Part shown: in pieces, positions 22,791-33,317 of the stretch | Layout: every line of letters starts with the position of its first letter | How positions within the stretch are numbered: the first letter of the stretch is position 1 | DNA from: Podospora comata | Lineage: Eukaryota > Ascomycota > Sordariomycetes > Sordariales > Podosporaceae | Reading direction: 5' to 3' | Assembly: GCA_017354895.1 (NCBI GenBank) | Contig: CP071498.1 | Coordinates: 682,001 to 746,000, forward strand | DNA length: 64,000 nt | The notes under the pieces: generated by a model | The model's database searches: none | Seen by the model: only the letters and a program-made list of their open reading frames with translations | What the model was told of the DNA's origin: nothing | Program-made: the position numbers and the translations under genes

Positions 22791-24346
22791 ATGGCTCCCA
22801 CTACTGTCCAGAATCCTCCGGCGCCCGTCGAGTCCAAAGCCGCTCAGAAGAAGAAGGCCAAGGCCGCTGCTGCTGTCAAGGCCGCTGCCGGCACCGAGTC
22901 TCCTGCCCCTGCTTCCGTTGCCGGCGGCGAGAACCCAGATGACAGCTCTGAGAATGGCTACATCCGCGAGCTTTCCAAGTAGGCAGTATCCCCAGACAAA
23001 ATGAGTCGATTCAATTGCTGACGCATCGTGCTTGCAGGAACATCCGCAACCTCAACAAGAAGATCGTAAGTTGGCTGCCACGCCACTCCCACCTCGCCTG
23101 CTCCCATCCGCTGACCGATTTCCCAGTCCAATGGTGCCAGAATCGAGAATTTGATCAACGAGCATAGTGGCAAGTCGCTCGAGGAGCTCGTAGCTGCCAA
23201 GATCATCAATGCCGACCAGGCTGCCTCGCACCTGAAACGCCCCTCCCTTCAGAACCAGCTCGCCCAGTTCGAGAAGGAGCTTGCCATGCACAAGCAGATC
23301 GAGGCCGACCACCGTTCCCGTCTGAGCCAGCTGGAGACTACGCTGAAGGAGAAGTTCGAGAAGGAGAAGGAGGAGCTTGTTGCTGAGACAAAGCAAAAGG
23401 TCGAGGCCGAGGCCGACGAGAAACTGAGGGGCTACCTTTTGGCTCTCTCGCAGTTCCTTCGTCTCGCTGCTGCCCGCCGTCTCGCCGAGGCTGATAGCTC
23501 GATTGATGAGAATGCGGCTATCGAAGGTGTTCTTCTCCATATCTACTGTGGTGATAATGATTCCGTCACCGAGATGCTCAAGTTGGTCCAGGGATCAGAT
23601 GAGCGCGTCCTTGGTGTTGAGGGGAGGTTACTGAAGACTACCTGCAAGTTGCTGATCAGTCGCTATTGTCAAAAGTGTGCTAACTCTTTGTAGTTGCCGA
23701 TATCAAGGAGGAGGCTTATGCCCATCTGAACCCAAACTACAAGCGTCCCAAGCCAGCCGAGCCCGAGTTCGCGGAAGAGCTGAAGTTGGACGAGGACGAG
23801 TCGACCGTTTTGGTCGAGACTGACCCAACAGTTGCCAATGCCGGTCTCACCGAGGTTGACGATGGCTCTGCCGTCGCTTTGACAAACGGCCATGGCCAGG
23901 ACGCCTCGTCTGCTAGCGGCGGTGCTCCCGGCAACGCCGATGTCGCCGACAGCGCCGCCAATGCCGCTGGCGAGAACCAGTGGGATACCGGTAACACCAT
24001 CTCGGACTCGCAGGAATGGGTTAGTGTCAACGTTCCCCGCGATCTCGGTGAGACGGAGACCGGTGCGGCCGCTACGCCTGCCCAGCCTACTGCCCCGGTT
24101 ACCAACCAGTCGTGGGCTGACGAGCATCCCGAGACGGCGGCCGAGGCTACCACCCCTGCCGATGATGGATTTCACCAGGTCCCGAGCCGCAGCCGTGGCA
24201 GCCGTGATGGTGGCCACCGTGGTCGTGGCGGTTTCCGTGGCCGCGGTGGTGGTTTCCGCGGTGATGGCCGTGGACGCGGTCGTGGCCGTGGTGGTGATCG
24301 CGGGGGTTTCCCCTCGCGTCCTCGCCGGGAAGAAAGCCAGGGTTAG
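22791..24346 (+). CDS. YAG7-family protein with RGG-rich tail
   Basis: Four exons (22791-22978, 23038-23065, 23127-23643, 23694-24346) give 461 residues. The N-terminus is Ala/Lys-rich. SENGYIRELSKNIRNLNKKI followed by INEHSGKSLEELVAAKIIN and a coiled coil (about 120-190) match the fungal YAG7-family region. The tail from about 330 is acidic and Ala/Thr-rich and ends in many RGG/GRGR repeats, typical of RNA-associated proteins. The third intron has a GC-AG boundary: donor GCAAGT, branch CTAAC, acceptor TAG, 50 nt. Only this choice gives the smooth join LLKTTFADIKEEAYAHL. Molecular function in the family is poorly defined; a ribonucleoprotein role is inference from the RGG tail. Confidence 0.88.
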
Positions 24347-25077
24347 TAATCCTGGTCTGATCGTTTCTGGGATGGGCGCACACAGGGTTGATCTCGTCTC
24401 GCATCTCTGATTGACCAGAGTGTTCGTCGTTGTGCATTTCATGGTTTTGACGGCGTTTCCCATATGATTGCACGCACACATACCAAAAACAGGAATTCAC
24501 ACAGGAGCATGGCTTGTATGAGCTTTTTAGAAAGAGAAAAAGGAGGGTTACTTAATTTTCATTGCGGCCGCTTCTGCGGGCCTTAATTGGCAATGTACAT
24601 TACAAAGGGCATCAATAAAAAACGGAATCTGGAGGGAAACATCATGGGTGGCGCGGCGGAGAGATATGGTGGCAACTACAGGACATGAAATGGCGAGGCG
24701 GACGGACTTTATGAACAGGGTGAACAACATAATCAAGCAAAGTCCTAGGACGACACGGGACTTGCGAGACGAGCTTAATTAGGTTGGGCGTTTGTGAACT
24801 GCGGTTTATTTTTTGGTTTTTTTTTATGGGCGCAGGTATGGAACGAGTTGCTTGTCTGGTGGGCTCTCTGGCTCTCTTTTTGAAGGGGAAAAAAAGGGGG
24901 TCTGGAGTTTTATCATAGGATGGGCGAAAATAAATACTTGGCTCATACTATTATTTGCGTGTGAATTGTGTTGTTGATTTTTGATGTCCCTGTCGCACCA
25001 CCAAAACCATACACCCGGCAGCAACAGAGCCACGGTCCAATCAGGGCTGAAAGACACCTCTCGACGGGGTAATTTCT
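24347..25077. other. Convergent 3' flank, YAG7-family gene / MGMT
   Basis: A/T-enriched spacer with poly(T)/poly(A) runs near 24815 and 24890, consistent with two 3' UTRs. No gene seen. Confidence 0.5.
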
Positions 25078-25680
25078 TTACTTGAACCCCCTGAACGGTG
25101 TCCCCAGGGCTCTCCCCTTATCGTCGAATTTAACGCCTTCTCTTCTGAGGAGTTCTTTTTTCTCGATGAGAGTGTCTACGCCTCCTACACCGTCGGGGCT
25201 TTTGCGGGAGATTTTGCCTTTGAAGCCGCCTAGGGAGTTGCCTGTTGCTAGGACGCGGTGGCTTTATCCTCGAGTTAGCTTTCAAGTATAATGGAAGGGG
25301 GGGCAAACATACCAGGGAACCCCGGGAGCAAAGGGGTTTTTCCTTAGGGCATTGCCGACTGCTCGGGGGGAAGACTTCAGATGTGTGGACATTAAGGCAT
25401 AGGTGGTGAAGGAGCCTGGGGGGATGGTGAGGAGGAGGTGGTAGACTTCTTTTTCGAAGGGGGTGATTTTGGGGGAGGTGTTGATTAGGGTTTTGTAGTT
25501 TGGGGGTTGGGGGGCGGTGGAGATGGAGGAGTGTTTTCTTTTGGTGGTGGTTGTGTCGGTGGCGGTGGTTGTGAGGAGAGGGGTTGTTGTTGATGGGGGT
25601 GTGGGAGGGAAGAATGCTGGGGAGTCTCTGGGGGAGGGGACTGTGAAGGGTGTCGTTGGGGGGGCTGTTAGGGTTGTCAT
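25078..25680 (-). CDS. MGT1: O6-methylguanine-DNA methyltransferase
   Basis: Exons 25680-25313 and 25261-25078 encode 183 residues. The DNA-binding helix-turn-helix and arginine finger are visible (TTYALMSTHL, RAVGNALRKNP), followed by the active-site motif PCHRV and GNSLGGFKGK. The enzyme transfers the alkyl group from O6-alkylguanine in DNA to its own cysteine, once per molecule, in the nucleus. The acceptor cysteine (residue 123) is encoded by a TG|C codon split by the intron (donor GTATGT, branch GCTAAC, acceptor AAAG). The N-terminal 65 residues are Thr/Pro-rich low complexity, and the zinc-binding N-terminal domain of the human protein is absent, as is usual in fungi. An alkyltransferase-like (ATL) protein would have Trp or another residue instead of Cys, so this one should be active. 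Confidence 0.93.
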
Positions 25681-26683
25681 TGTGGCGTTGATTGGGCGGT
25701 TGATTCAAGTTGTGGTTTGGAGATGATGGAGGGAATGTCGATTATTGCTGTGAAGTCAAGCTCCGGGATGAGATGGGGTGCCGATTTTATGGATTTGATC
25801 AGCGAAGCACAAAATCTGGAGCAAAAAGGATATTGCTTCAGCGGATGAATGGAGGTGTAAGAAGTTATTCCAAATTCTTGTGAGGAATGTCAAACGGTGA
25901 TCTTTGTCCATGATTACCAAGACGGACCGATGTCACTCCAAGGGCGCGTCTCATCAAGCGTGCACGTGGCTAGGAAGCGCGTTGATGGTGCGCTGTCACG
26001 TGATGCTACCCTCTTGATATCGATGAGACGGTCTTCAGCTCGTGGTCGATAGAACAACAAACAGGAAGAAAGTGGAATATCCAACCCTTCGCAGTTCGTA
26101 TTATTCATACCGATCTATTCAGCTGGTACACACTCAAGGTTTCTTCGCCATTGGACAAGCAGGAGCTCACCGCTCGTTCTTTCCTCGTTCACAGAGCCTC
26201 CGTCAGAAACCGGGCAACAGGAAAGTGCAACTGGCATTTGTTGGCAGTTTCTGTTAACCCGAAGGGTGATTCGAGGCCGGAGACCCTTCTTATTTGTTGA
26301 CTAGGCTTCCCACTTCAGGTTTTACTCCTTGAGAGGTTGCATTCGACCAATTCCATAGACGCTCACCAAAATCTTCGTTTGTGATTTCAACGACAGAAGT
26401 CGTTCAAATCCATCACAATACCATATACCATCATTCAAGATACCAGCAACCAAGTTTCCACTCCCAAATAAATCACGAGCAGCTGTAAGCCAAACGCTCA
26501 AGTTTCATGTGACGCAGATGTAACAGTGGCGCAAGAAGGCACGGAAAGATGGTGTCGACCCCGCGACGCCCGGCCAAGCTGGTGACCGTCCCGCCAACTG
26601 AATATATTACCCTATCTTACCCATTAGCAGACCCTACATGATCAATCTTGTCATCTTTCGACTCTTGGTCAACTAAACTCACC
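25681..26683. promoter_or_regulatory. Divergent intergenic region, MGMT / Cys-module gene
   Basis: About 1 kb between the two start codons. The part from 26330 is CA/CT-rich leader before the ATG in good context (CTCACCATGA). No operator is recognised. Confidence 0.45.
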
Positions 26684-28826
26684 ATGAACCGCAAAATCGA
26701 ATGTCGGAGTGATGGGTGTGGAAATGAGGTCTTATTCAAGCCCACTCTTGAGGGGGGCTTCAACATCCATCAGCCGAACTTAGACCACTACCACTATCGC
26801 GATCATAGGAGATCGGTAGCTGGTGGGCGACATCTTTCTCCTTATTGCAAGCAACGTAAGGTCCCTTTCTTAGACATTGTGATGATGAGAAGGCGAACTG
26901 AGATACGGTAGACACTTGTGTTCACTTCCACCGTGAAGAGTGCTGTACTAATAAGAAGCCTCCCCATGACACCGTTTGTGCTGTTCGTATGTTGACCCTG
27001 AAATGTCAACCTGCCGTGTGATGTGATGGTGATTAACAATGCCATCAGACACGAGATGTCCCATCCCGGACTGTCATCAAGCTCGGGCTCAGTTTCTCGA
27101 CCCCAACTTTGACCCCCTTTCGAATGCTGTGCCGAGATATGCTCGCTATGAAGTGTGTGCTGACCGTATGTCTTTTCTCTCGGTAACCAAAGCTTTGATT
27201 GCTTGCTGACTGTGGTTGTGAAGACAAATGCATTGTTCCGAGGTGCGCACAGCGAAGAGCGTCGACTGGTACTACCTTCTGTCAGGCTCGTGAGTATTTC
27301 CCTCCAATTCTAACATACAGAATGGTTACTGATATCATCAAGATGGGTGCAGAGCAGACGGATGTGGCAACGAGCGCCAGGACCAGCTTGAGTGTTGTGA
27401 GAAACGTATGTGCAACCTCATTCTCTTCAAACTCTACGAAAGACGGTACTGATACGATAGCTCAAAAGACCGATGTCACGCCAGGGGCTGCGACTTGGTT
27501 GTGGAAGGCAACCATACCCTCTGTGCTCACCGTGGGTGCCACCGCTGAATCCCATCATGGACAGCTGCTAACCACCAAATGCAGATATGACATGCGAGAT
27601 GAACGGCTGCGGAGGAGCAAAGCATTTTGAACCCAACAAGAAGGAATATTTGCCGTATTGCACCAACCGTATGTCCCTGTTTATTCATGAGTTTTGGTGT
27701 CCAGTCTAACCATGACATTTTTTAGATGCCACCTGCCCAGTTGCCCGATGTAAACAGACGAGACTGGACCGACAGTCAGCTTTCTGCGATGACCATACCT
27801 GTCGAGAGAGGGGTTGCAACAAGAGCGCCAGAGTGAAGCCGTATTGTGATGATCGTTAGTCTTCCCCGTCCCGTAACTGCAACCGAGACTGACTTTGGAC
27901 AGATCGATGTGCGGAAATCGACTGCTCCTATCCTATCGCCGACAAAACTGGAAGGTTTTGCCCACTGCGTAAGAGATATTTGCTTTGCCTTGACAAGTAG
28001 TACCGGATGCTAACACGAGAACAGATACTTGCCGAGCCGAAGACTGCCTAGAGTTCGTCAACAGTTTCTCCATATACTGTCAATCCCGTGAGACCTTCTT
28101 ATCTGACCGCCTCTCCGGCAGATAGCAGATACTGACATCAAATAGACGGCTGCTCCAAACCCAAATGCCTCCAACAATCCATCGTCGAGTACCTCTGCCT
28201 AGACCGTAAGCCCACCCCCTCTCCCCAGAAACCGCCAACTAATTAACAAAATAGACCTCAAAAAACACTACACCGCCCTCGGCCGCCGCTCAGCCCTAAC
28301 CCCAGCCTCCTCCCAATTCGGCACCGTCGCAACAAGCACCATAGCAGAGGACGACGAGTCCTCCACTTCAGACGACAACGACGAGAGACGCCCAGGAATA
28401 AGGAATAAAACCTCTAGCCTGAAAGGCGCCTACCCGTCCTCTTCGACGTTTAGCACCACCCACAGCCATACAAGATCAGCACCCATCTTTGCCCCTAACT
28501 CCAATTCTGGCAGCGGTGGAGGCAAAGAGACACCATTGACTATGAGGCCGAGCACAACACTCCAGATTCATACTCAGAATAATACATCTGACCCCCATAA
28601 CCCCTCGCCGTCGCAAAAGGGCCCGGGGTTTTACAAGGTGAACACTGCTACTGATGGTGGTGGTGGTGGTGGTGGTGATGGGGAGAGTGTTAGGGCACCG
28701 TCGCCCAAGCTTGTGCCTATGCCTCTGCCTGTTCCGAGCGACGATGGGAAGACAGGTTCGAGGCCGAAGCTCATGGAGGATATAGAGGGTGTGGTGTACA
28801 ATCCTGAGTGGGGGTGCTGGGAGTAG
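26684..28826 (+). CDS. Twelve-module Cys/His repeat protein, novel family
   Basis: Twelve exons: 26684-26855, 26912-26986, 27049-27165, 27224-27289, 27343-27405, 27469-27531, 27585-27668, 27726-27854, 27903-27968, 28025-28087, 28146-28205 and 28255-28826. They encode 509 residues. Residues 1-320 are twelve tandem modules of the form H-x(1,2)-C-x4-C-x(8-30)-C-x2-H, for example HKCIVPRC ... FCQAH and HRCAEIDC ... FCPLH. Only module 2 departs from the C-x4-C spacing. The pattern suggests one zinc site per module with three Cys and one His, but that is inference. The tail (about 190 residues) is Ser/Thr/Pro-rich with a Gly run and ends PEWGCWE. There is no signal peptide or membrane segment. All 11 introns are 48-63 nt, phase 1, and split the module-final His codon as C|AY; exon 8 carries two modules. 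The reading frame closes only with this splicing. I know no named domain with this arrangement. Confidence 0.85.
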
Positions 28827-29070
28827 TGGTCGTGCTAATTTATCTGTTGATTATTCCCATTTGTGAGATTGGAGTAGCTTGAAAGGAGAGAATCGTCCTT
28901 GATCGATTGCAAAGGGTAATTTATTATACCGTAATTTAACCGTGACCTCTCTCCAACACGACAAATCGTGCCCAACTCTATGATCCCCCTTCCCCATTAC
29001 TTGCCCAAGCGTGAGAATCTCTATGATTGATTGTAATGTTTCTTTAAATTAAAAAAATTGGATAAAAAAA
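28827..29070. other. 3' flank of the Cys-module gene
   Basis: A/T-rich spacer ending in poly(A) immediately before the foldback element. No gene seen. Confidence 0.5.
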
Positions 29071-29325
29071 AAGGCCCGGAGCCCGACGCAAGAAAAGCGA
29101 ACAGCGGCCTTTCCTACTATAGCAAACCAAACACCAAACTTTAGTATAATAACGTAAGGCTAGAACAACCTGGAACCCCGAATAGATAGCCCTTAACCAG
29201 ACTTTTTACTTAAGGGCCACCCGTTCGGGGCTATTCCAGCCTCACGTTACTAGGCTAATTTTTGTTTTATCACAGTAGAAAAGGCCACTGTTCCCGTCTC
29301 TTGCGTAGGGCTCCGGCCCTTTTTC
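29071..29325. mobile_element. Foldback MITE-like element (about 255 bp)
   Basis: The two halves are inverted copies of each other. The left arm begins AAAAAGGCCCGGAGCCC, continues GACGCAAGA, GCGGCCTTT, CTACTATA, TAACGTAAGGCT and reaches TAGCCCTTAA. The right arm read on the complement gives AAAAAGGGCCGGAGCCC, ACGCAAGA, GTGGCCTTTT, CTACTGTGA, TAACGTGAGGCT and TGGCCCTTAA. Arms are about 110-125 nt, of order 75-80% alike by eye, around a loop of about 13 nt (near 29198-29211). There is no coding capacity. It lies between the converging Cys-module and Hub1 genes. Target-site duplications are obscured by poly(A)/poly(T) at both ends, so the exact ends are uncertain by several bases. Confidence 0.75.
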
Positions 29326-29500
29326 GTTTTTTTTTTGAAAAAAAAAAAAACAACTTTATACCCACTTATAGGCTCATGGGGAATCTCCATCGTTCCGTTA
29401 CGCCACCAACTCTCGCAAACGCAATGACACTCCAACCAAACATCCTCCTCCCCATCCATTCCCCTTGTCCACCCCTTCCATAGATCCTGACCGACCCCTT

Positions 29501-30175
29501 TTAATCCCCAGTATCAACCTCCAAATCAACCTGCACCCCATTACTAACCCCGTAATCCCCCAGCGTGATATGATCCTTAAACGGCCTCTCCCCCTGCCTC
29601 TTGAGCAAAATCTCGTGCGGCTCCCGGCCAACCTTCATGGCGACCATAATCTTGAACTGGCCGACCGTGTCGGAGGGAAAAGCGGGGATCTGGGCTTTGG
29701 TGCCCAGTCTATCATTCACCGTGACGACAATCATTTCTTCTTGCGGCGCGGTGGGTTGCCTGGGCTTCTCCTTCTTTTCTTCTCTTGGCTTATCCCTTGG
29801 TCTGTCCCGTCGTGGTGAGCGCTCTCGTCTTGGGGAGCGGCGCCTGTCACGAGTGGCATCCCGTTCCCGGGGGGCAGCAGCAGAGTCGCGGTCTCGTCTG
29901 GTCGGGGAGCGATTTTGCCTCGAGCGATCATTGTTGCTGTCGCGGTCTCTATCCCGTCTATCATCCCGATCGCGATCACGCCGGGGCGAGCGGTCGCGGT
30001 AGCCGCGCTGGAGGTTCTTGTCGCTGCTGTCTCGACCACCGCCGTCGCGACTGTCTTCGCTAATAGTAGGACGTTTCTCTTTCCATTTGAACCCGCCGCT
30101 GGCTTTTGGTCGTCTAGGCGGGGATCGACTTCGTGATCGTGACCGGCGACGAGGTGGTGGGTCTGCATCCGCCAT
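29501..30175 (-). CDS. HUB1: SR-rich protein fused to Hub1-type ubiquitin-like domain
   Basis: Single exon, 224 residues, ATG at 30175. Residues 1-147 are a dense Arg/Ser/Asp region (RRRSRSRSRSPPRR, many RDRD and SPRR units) with one conserved-looking segment GGFKWKEKRPTISED. Residues 148-224 form a Hub1/UBL5-type ubiquitin-like fold: VNDRLGTKAQI, DTVGQFKIM, HEILLKRQGE, KDHITLGDYGVSNG. Hub1 is a non-conjugated ubiquitin-like protein that binds Snu66 and Prp5 and tunes splice-site choice. Joining it to an SR-type domain fits a spliceosomal role. The classical Hub1 Tyr-Tyr end is missing; the protein ends DLEVDTGD. Residue 148 is itself Met, so a stand-alone Hub1 of 77 residues could start there. 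The assignment rests on the NDRLG and KDHI-L-DY motifs. Confidence 0.83.
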   Translation of the reverse strand: MADADPPPRRRSRSRSRSPPRRPKASGGFKWKEKRPTISEDSRDGGGRDSSDKNLQRGYRDRSPRRDRDRDDRRDRDRDSNNDRSRQNRSPTRRDRDSAAAPRERDATRDRRRSPRRERSPRRDRPRDKPREEKKEKPRQPTAPQEEMIVVTVNDRLGTKAQIPAFPSDTVGQFKIMVAMKVGREPHEILLKRQGERPFKDHITLGDYGVSNGVQVDLEVDTGD

Positions 30176-31021
30176 TTTGGGGATTTGTTGTGGTTGTTGA
30201 GAGGAAAAAAAGAAGAAAAAAGCGGTCGCAGGTTGGAGGAGGGCCTTCAAGGTGCAGAGGCACCTTAGCAGTGACGAAATTTAGGTGGGGCGCCCGGTTT
30301 GGGGTCGGTCAAGTGGCAGATGCCAAAGGGGGAAAAAGGTGAGCAAGAACATGTTAAACTAGCTAGGTAGCCATTAACAATAGAGCAATATGCTTCAAGA
30401 AGATACCTAGATAGATCCGTACGGTCTCCAACTCGCACAGAAGAGCAGAAATTCAAGAGTTGCCTATCCAAGTTTTACGCAATCGTACAAGCTGCCTGAT
30501 AGACAACAAGGCATACACACCATGCCCGAGCATTTGGCGAACACATACTTGACAATATTGAAAAGGAGCTCCCTAGGTAGATTTCAAACACTGTAAACAG
30601 TTGGCAGTCTGGGTGTCATTCTATCCGCAGCATCCAAAACTCGTCCCCAAAAAGCTTTCACTTCAAACCAAATCACAAAACAATTAAGACAAAGCTAGGC
30701 CAAAACGTTTATTCTTTTATGCACCAGAGGTCTACATAAACACAATAGGCACCTCCTTTTTCGCCCTTTTGCCTTTTTATCATCACGATGTAAAAATGCA
30801 GCGCTTCACATGCATTAAGTATCGCAGACCACACCAGACAAATGCCCCCGTAGACGCCGCCATTACTCCGAATCCAAACGCCGAAGAGTCAACAACAAGC
30901 CCGAAAATGTGCCGAAAGGAGTATCATACAATAGAAGATATAGAGAGAGAGAGAGAGGAAGCTGAAGGGTAAGGAACAAGAGAAGTTACAGAGCAATTCG
31001 AGGTAGCAAAGCCAAACCGCT
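30176..31021. other. Promoter of the Hub1 fusion gene and 3' flank of NOP58
   Basis: Contains T-rich leader for the Hub1 gene, several CTAGGTAG/CTAGATAG motifs (30360-30420) and a short GA run near 30945. No coding frame of note. Confidence 0.45.
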
Positions 31022-32844
31022 TTACTCCTTGCTGTGCTTCTTCTTCTTCTTCTTGTGCTCCTTCTCCTTTACTGGCGCCGCCTCCTCCTCGTCATCATCG
31101 TGCTTGCGCTTGGAGCTCTTGGTCTTGGCTGGGCTTTCGGTCTCTTCTGTTGGCTCCTTGGACTTCTTCTTCTCCTTCTTGTCCTTCTTCTCGCTCTTGT
31201 CCTTCTTCTCCTTCTTTTCCTTCTTCTCCTTCTTCTCCTTCTTGCTGGCCTTCTCCTCATCGGCAGGCGCGTCCTCCATCTCGACCTCCTCAATGAGGGG
31301 CTTGGCAGTCTCGGCCTCAGCGGCAACACCGTCGGCATCGGCGTTGTACTTGCGGGCCTCCTTGATGTCCCACTTGGGGACAGTGATGTTGTTGGGGTTG
31401 GGGCCGAGCTTGGTGGAGATGGGCTTGCCCTCCATCAAGCGCAGGCTGTTCTCGAGCTTGGCGCGAGACTTGATGCCGAGCTCGGCGCGAGTCTCATCAT
31501 CGACATCCTCGTCGAACTCGGAAAGAGCATCAGTGCGCACACCAAGGGCGACCTTGGCGGCGAGCTGACGGGCAATCTTACCCTTGTTATTACCAGAAGC
31601 CTGGCCAACGAGGGAGGCGTGGTAGATGAGACCATACTTGGGGGTCGCGTGCTTGGTCTTGAGGGCACGGAAAAGAGCCTTTTCGGCACCGAGAATCTGG
31701 ATGGTAGAACCGGGGTTCTTGGCCAAGCTGATGAGGGAACCAGCGTGGGCAATAAGACGAGCACCAACAAGGGCGCCGAGAAGCTCGGTCATGTTGGGGG
31801 AGATGGCCTTCATGCGGTTCTCGAGGTACTCGGAAAGCTGCTTGCGGTACTCGGAAAGAGCAATGACACGTTCAGCGAGAAGCTTGATGTTGTTGAGATC
31901 CTCCTCGTTGATCTCGGTACCCATGGAAATATCAGCGGCAGACTTGACGGCAGCCTCGATTTCGTGAGGGAGAATTTCGGAAAGGTCGGTCTCAGGAGCG
32001 TTGGTGCGGACACCCAGAGTAACGATAATCTTGGCATAAGAGAGGTTGTCGGGCAAAATCTTGGCCAACTCGGGGAAGTGCCAGCCGTACCATTCCTTGA
32101 CGCGCATGGCATAGGTGTTGAGCTCCTTGTCCAAATCGTCAAGGAGGGAAACGGCGTGGACAATCATGATGTCGACCTTCTCGGGAGAGAACTTGAGCTT
32201 GTGGCGGGAGAGGGAGTGGGCCAGACCCAGAGACATCTCCTTGAAGTTTTCAGGGAGCATGCCGGGGACAAGCTCGGGAAGATGTTGTCTGATGGCGCGG
32301 AAGAGCTCATTCGTGGTGCTATCGGAGATGGGCTTGATGTTGAGCTCAGGCAGCTTCTTGATGGAGGCGCCAAGCTTGCTCTCGGCAACGGCAAGGGTGA
32401 CCTTCTTCTCATCCTTGAACTCGTTGAGGAGGTTCTGGAGGCGTGGTGTGACCTTGCCTTCTACGAGGCCCGAGATTTCCTCGAGAGCCGAGGCGGCGCT
32501 GTCGAATTTGGCAAACTCCTTGTACTTGATCCTGTTGCGATGGTTGGTACTGGTTCTTGCTGTCAAGGTTTTTCGGTGGCTGGGTGGAAACTTACTCCTT
32601 GACGATTTTCTCAGTGGTGGAAAGACGGTCGGTCAGGTTGTCGTCCTCCAAGAGCTTCTTGTCGGAAGCCTTGAACAGGCCATAACTGCATTGGCGAGTT
32701 AGCTGTCATGTTCAATGCCGGCTCAGGTGTGTCGCGACTCTTGTTCAAGTCAAGCAGTCGCAATCGCGTCTCTACAGAGAGAAGGGCCCATTGAACAGTC
32801 GGCACTTACCCGGCGCTGGTTTCGGTAAGAATGAAAAGACCCAT
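31022..32844 (-). CDS. NOP58: Box C/D snoRNP core protein Nop58
   Basis: Three exons (32844-32810, 32685-32596, 32531-31022) give 544 residues. The start [20 protein letters not shown] is the NOP5 N-terminal domain. The NOSIC and Nop domains follow (for example [61 protein letters not shown]). A KKEKKEKK-type Lys/Glu tail closes the protein, as in all eukaryotic Nop58. The protein binds box C/D snoRNAs with Nop56, Snu13 and fibrillarin in the nucleolus for rRNA 2'-O-methylation. The very short first exon (35 nt) is fixed by the consensus GTAAGT donor and by homology. The gene is divergent from VMA6. A long antisense frame over it is a shadow. Confidence 0.97.
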
Positions 32845-33317
32845 GGCGACAAAGTGCGATGCTGAGCCGATGTGCTCCTGCAGTTGTCGTGGGAAGTGGT
32901 GGGAAACAGCTGTCGATGGGTGCCGTTCTTTCTGTTCACCAGAACCTTCAAGCAGCAGCAAAAAAAAAAGTCAAGAGCGAAAGATCAATTTTTTTTACCA
33001 CCAGTTGGAGTTCGCAGGTGGGGCAGTGTGGGCCCGTGCGTTGTACCAAGGTGCTTTTTAGACTTCACCGCAGGCACCACAAAGCCAAGCCAAGAGCTGA
33101 CTGAGGCTTGATGGCTGCTGTTGCGTCGTCGTTGCTGCTGCACGGTCCACCTACCTACTACACCTTGAGACCAACCAAGACAACCAAGTTCCCGTCACAC
33201 ATCAACGCCGCCTTGAGCCGCGCCTCACCTTCAAGCTTCCTCTCCAACAACACTTAGGAGACTGACTCTCTGTCACGGTCATCTAAACCTCCAAGCTTCA
33301 GATCAACATTGCCCAAC
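32845..33317. promoter_or_regulatory. Divergent promoter, NOP58 / VMA6
   Basis: 473 bases between the two ATGs. It contains a poly(A) run (32960-32970), a CCACCTACCTACTAC motif near 33147 and a CT/CA-rich leader before VMA6. No specific factor site is assigned. Confidence 0.5.

Noticed and set aside
31034-32602. 522-codon plus-strand Leu-rich open frame
   Set aside because: It is the antisense shadow of NOP58; its Leu/Val richness comes from the complement of Lys/Glu codons.
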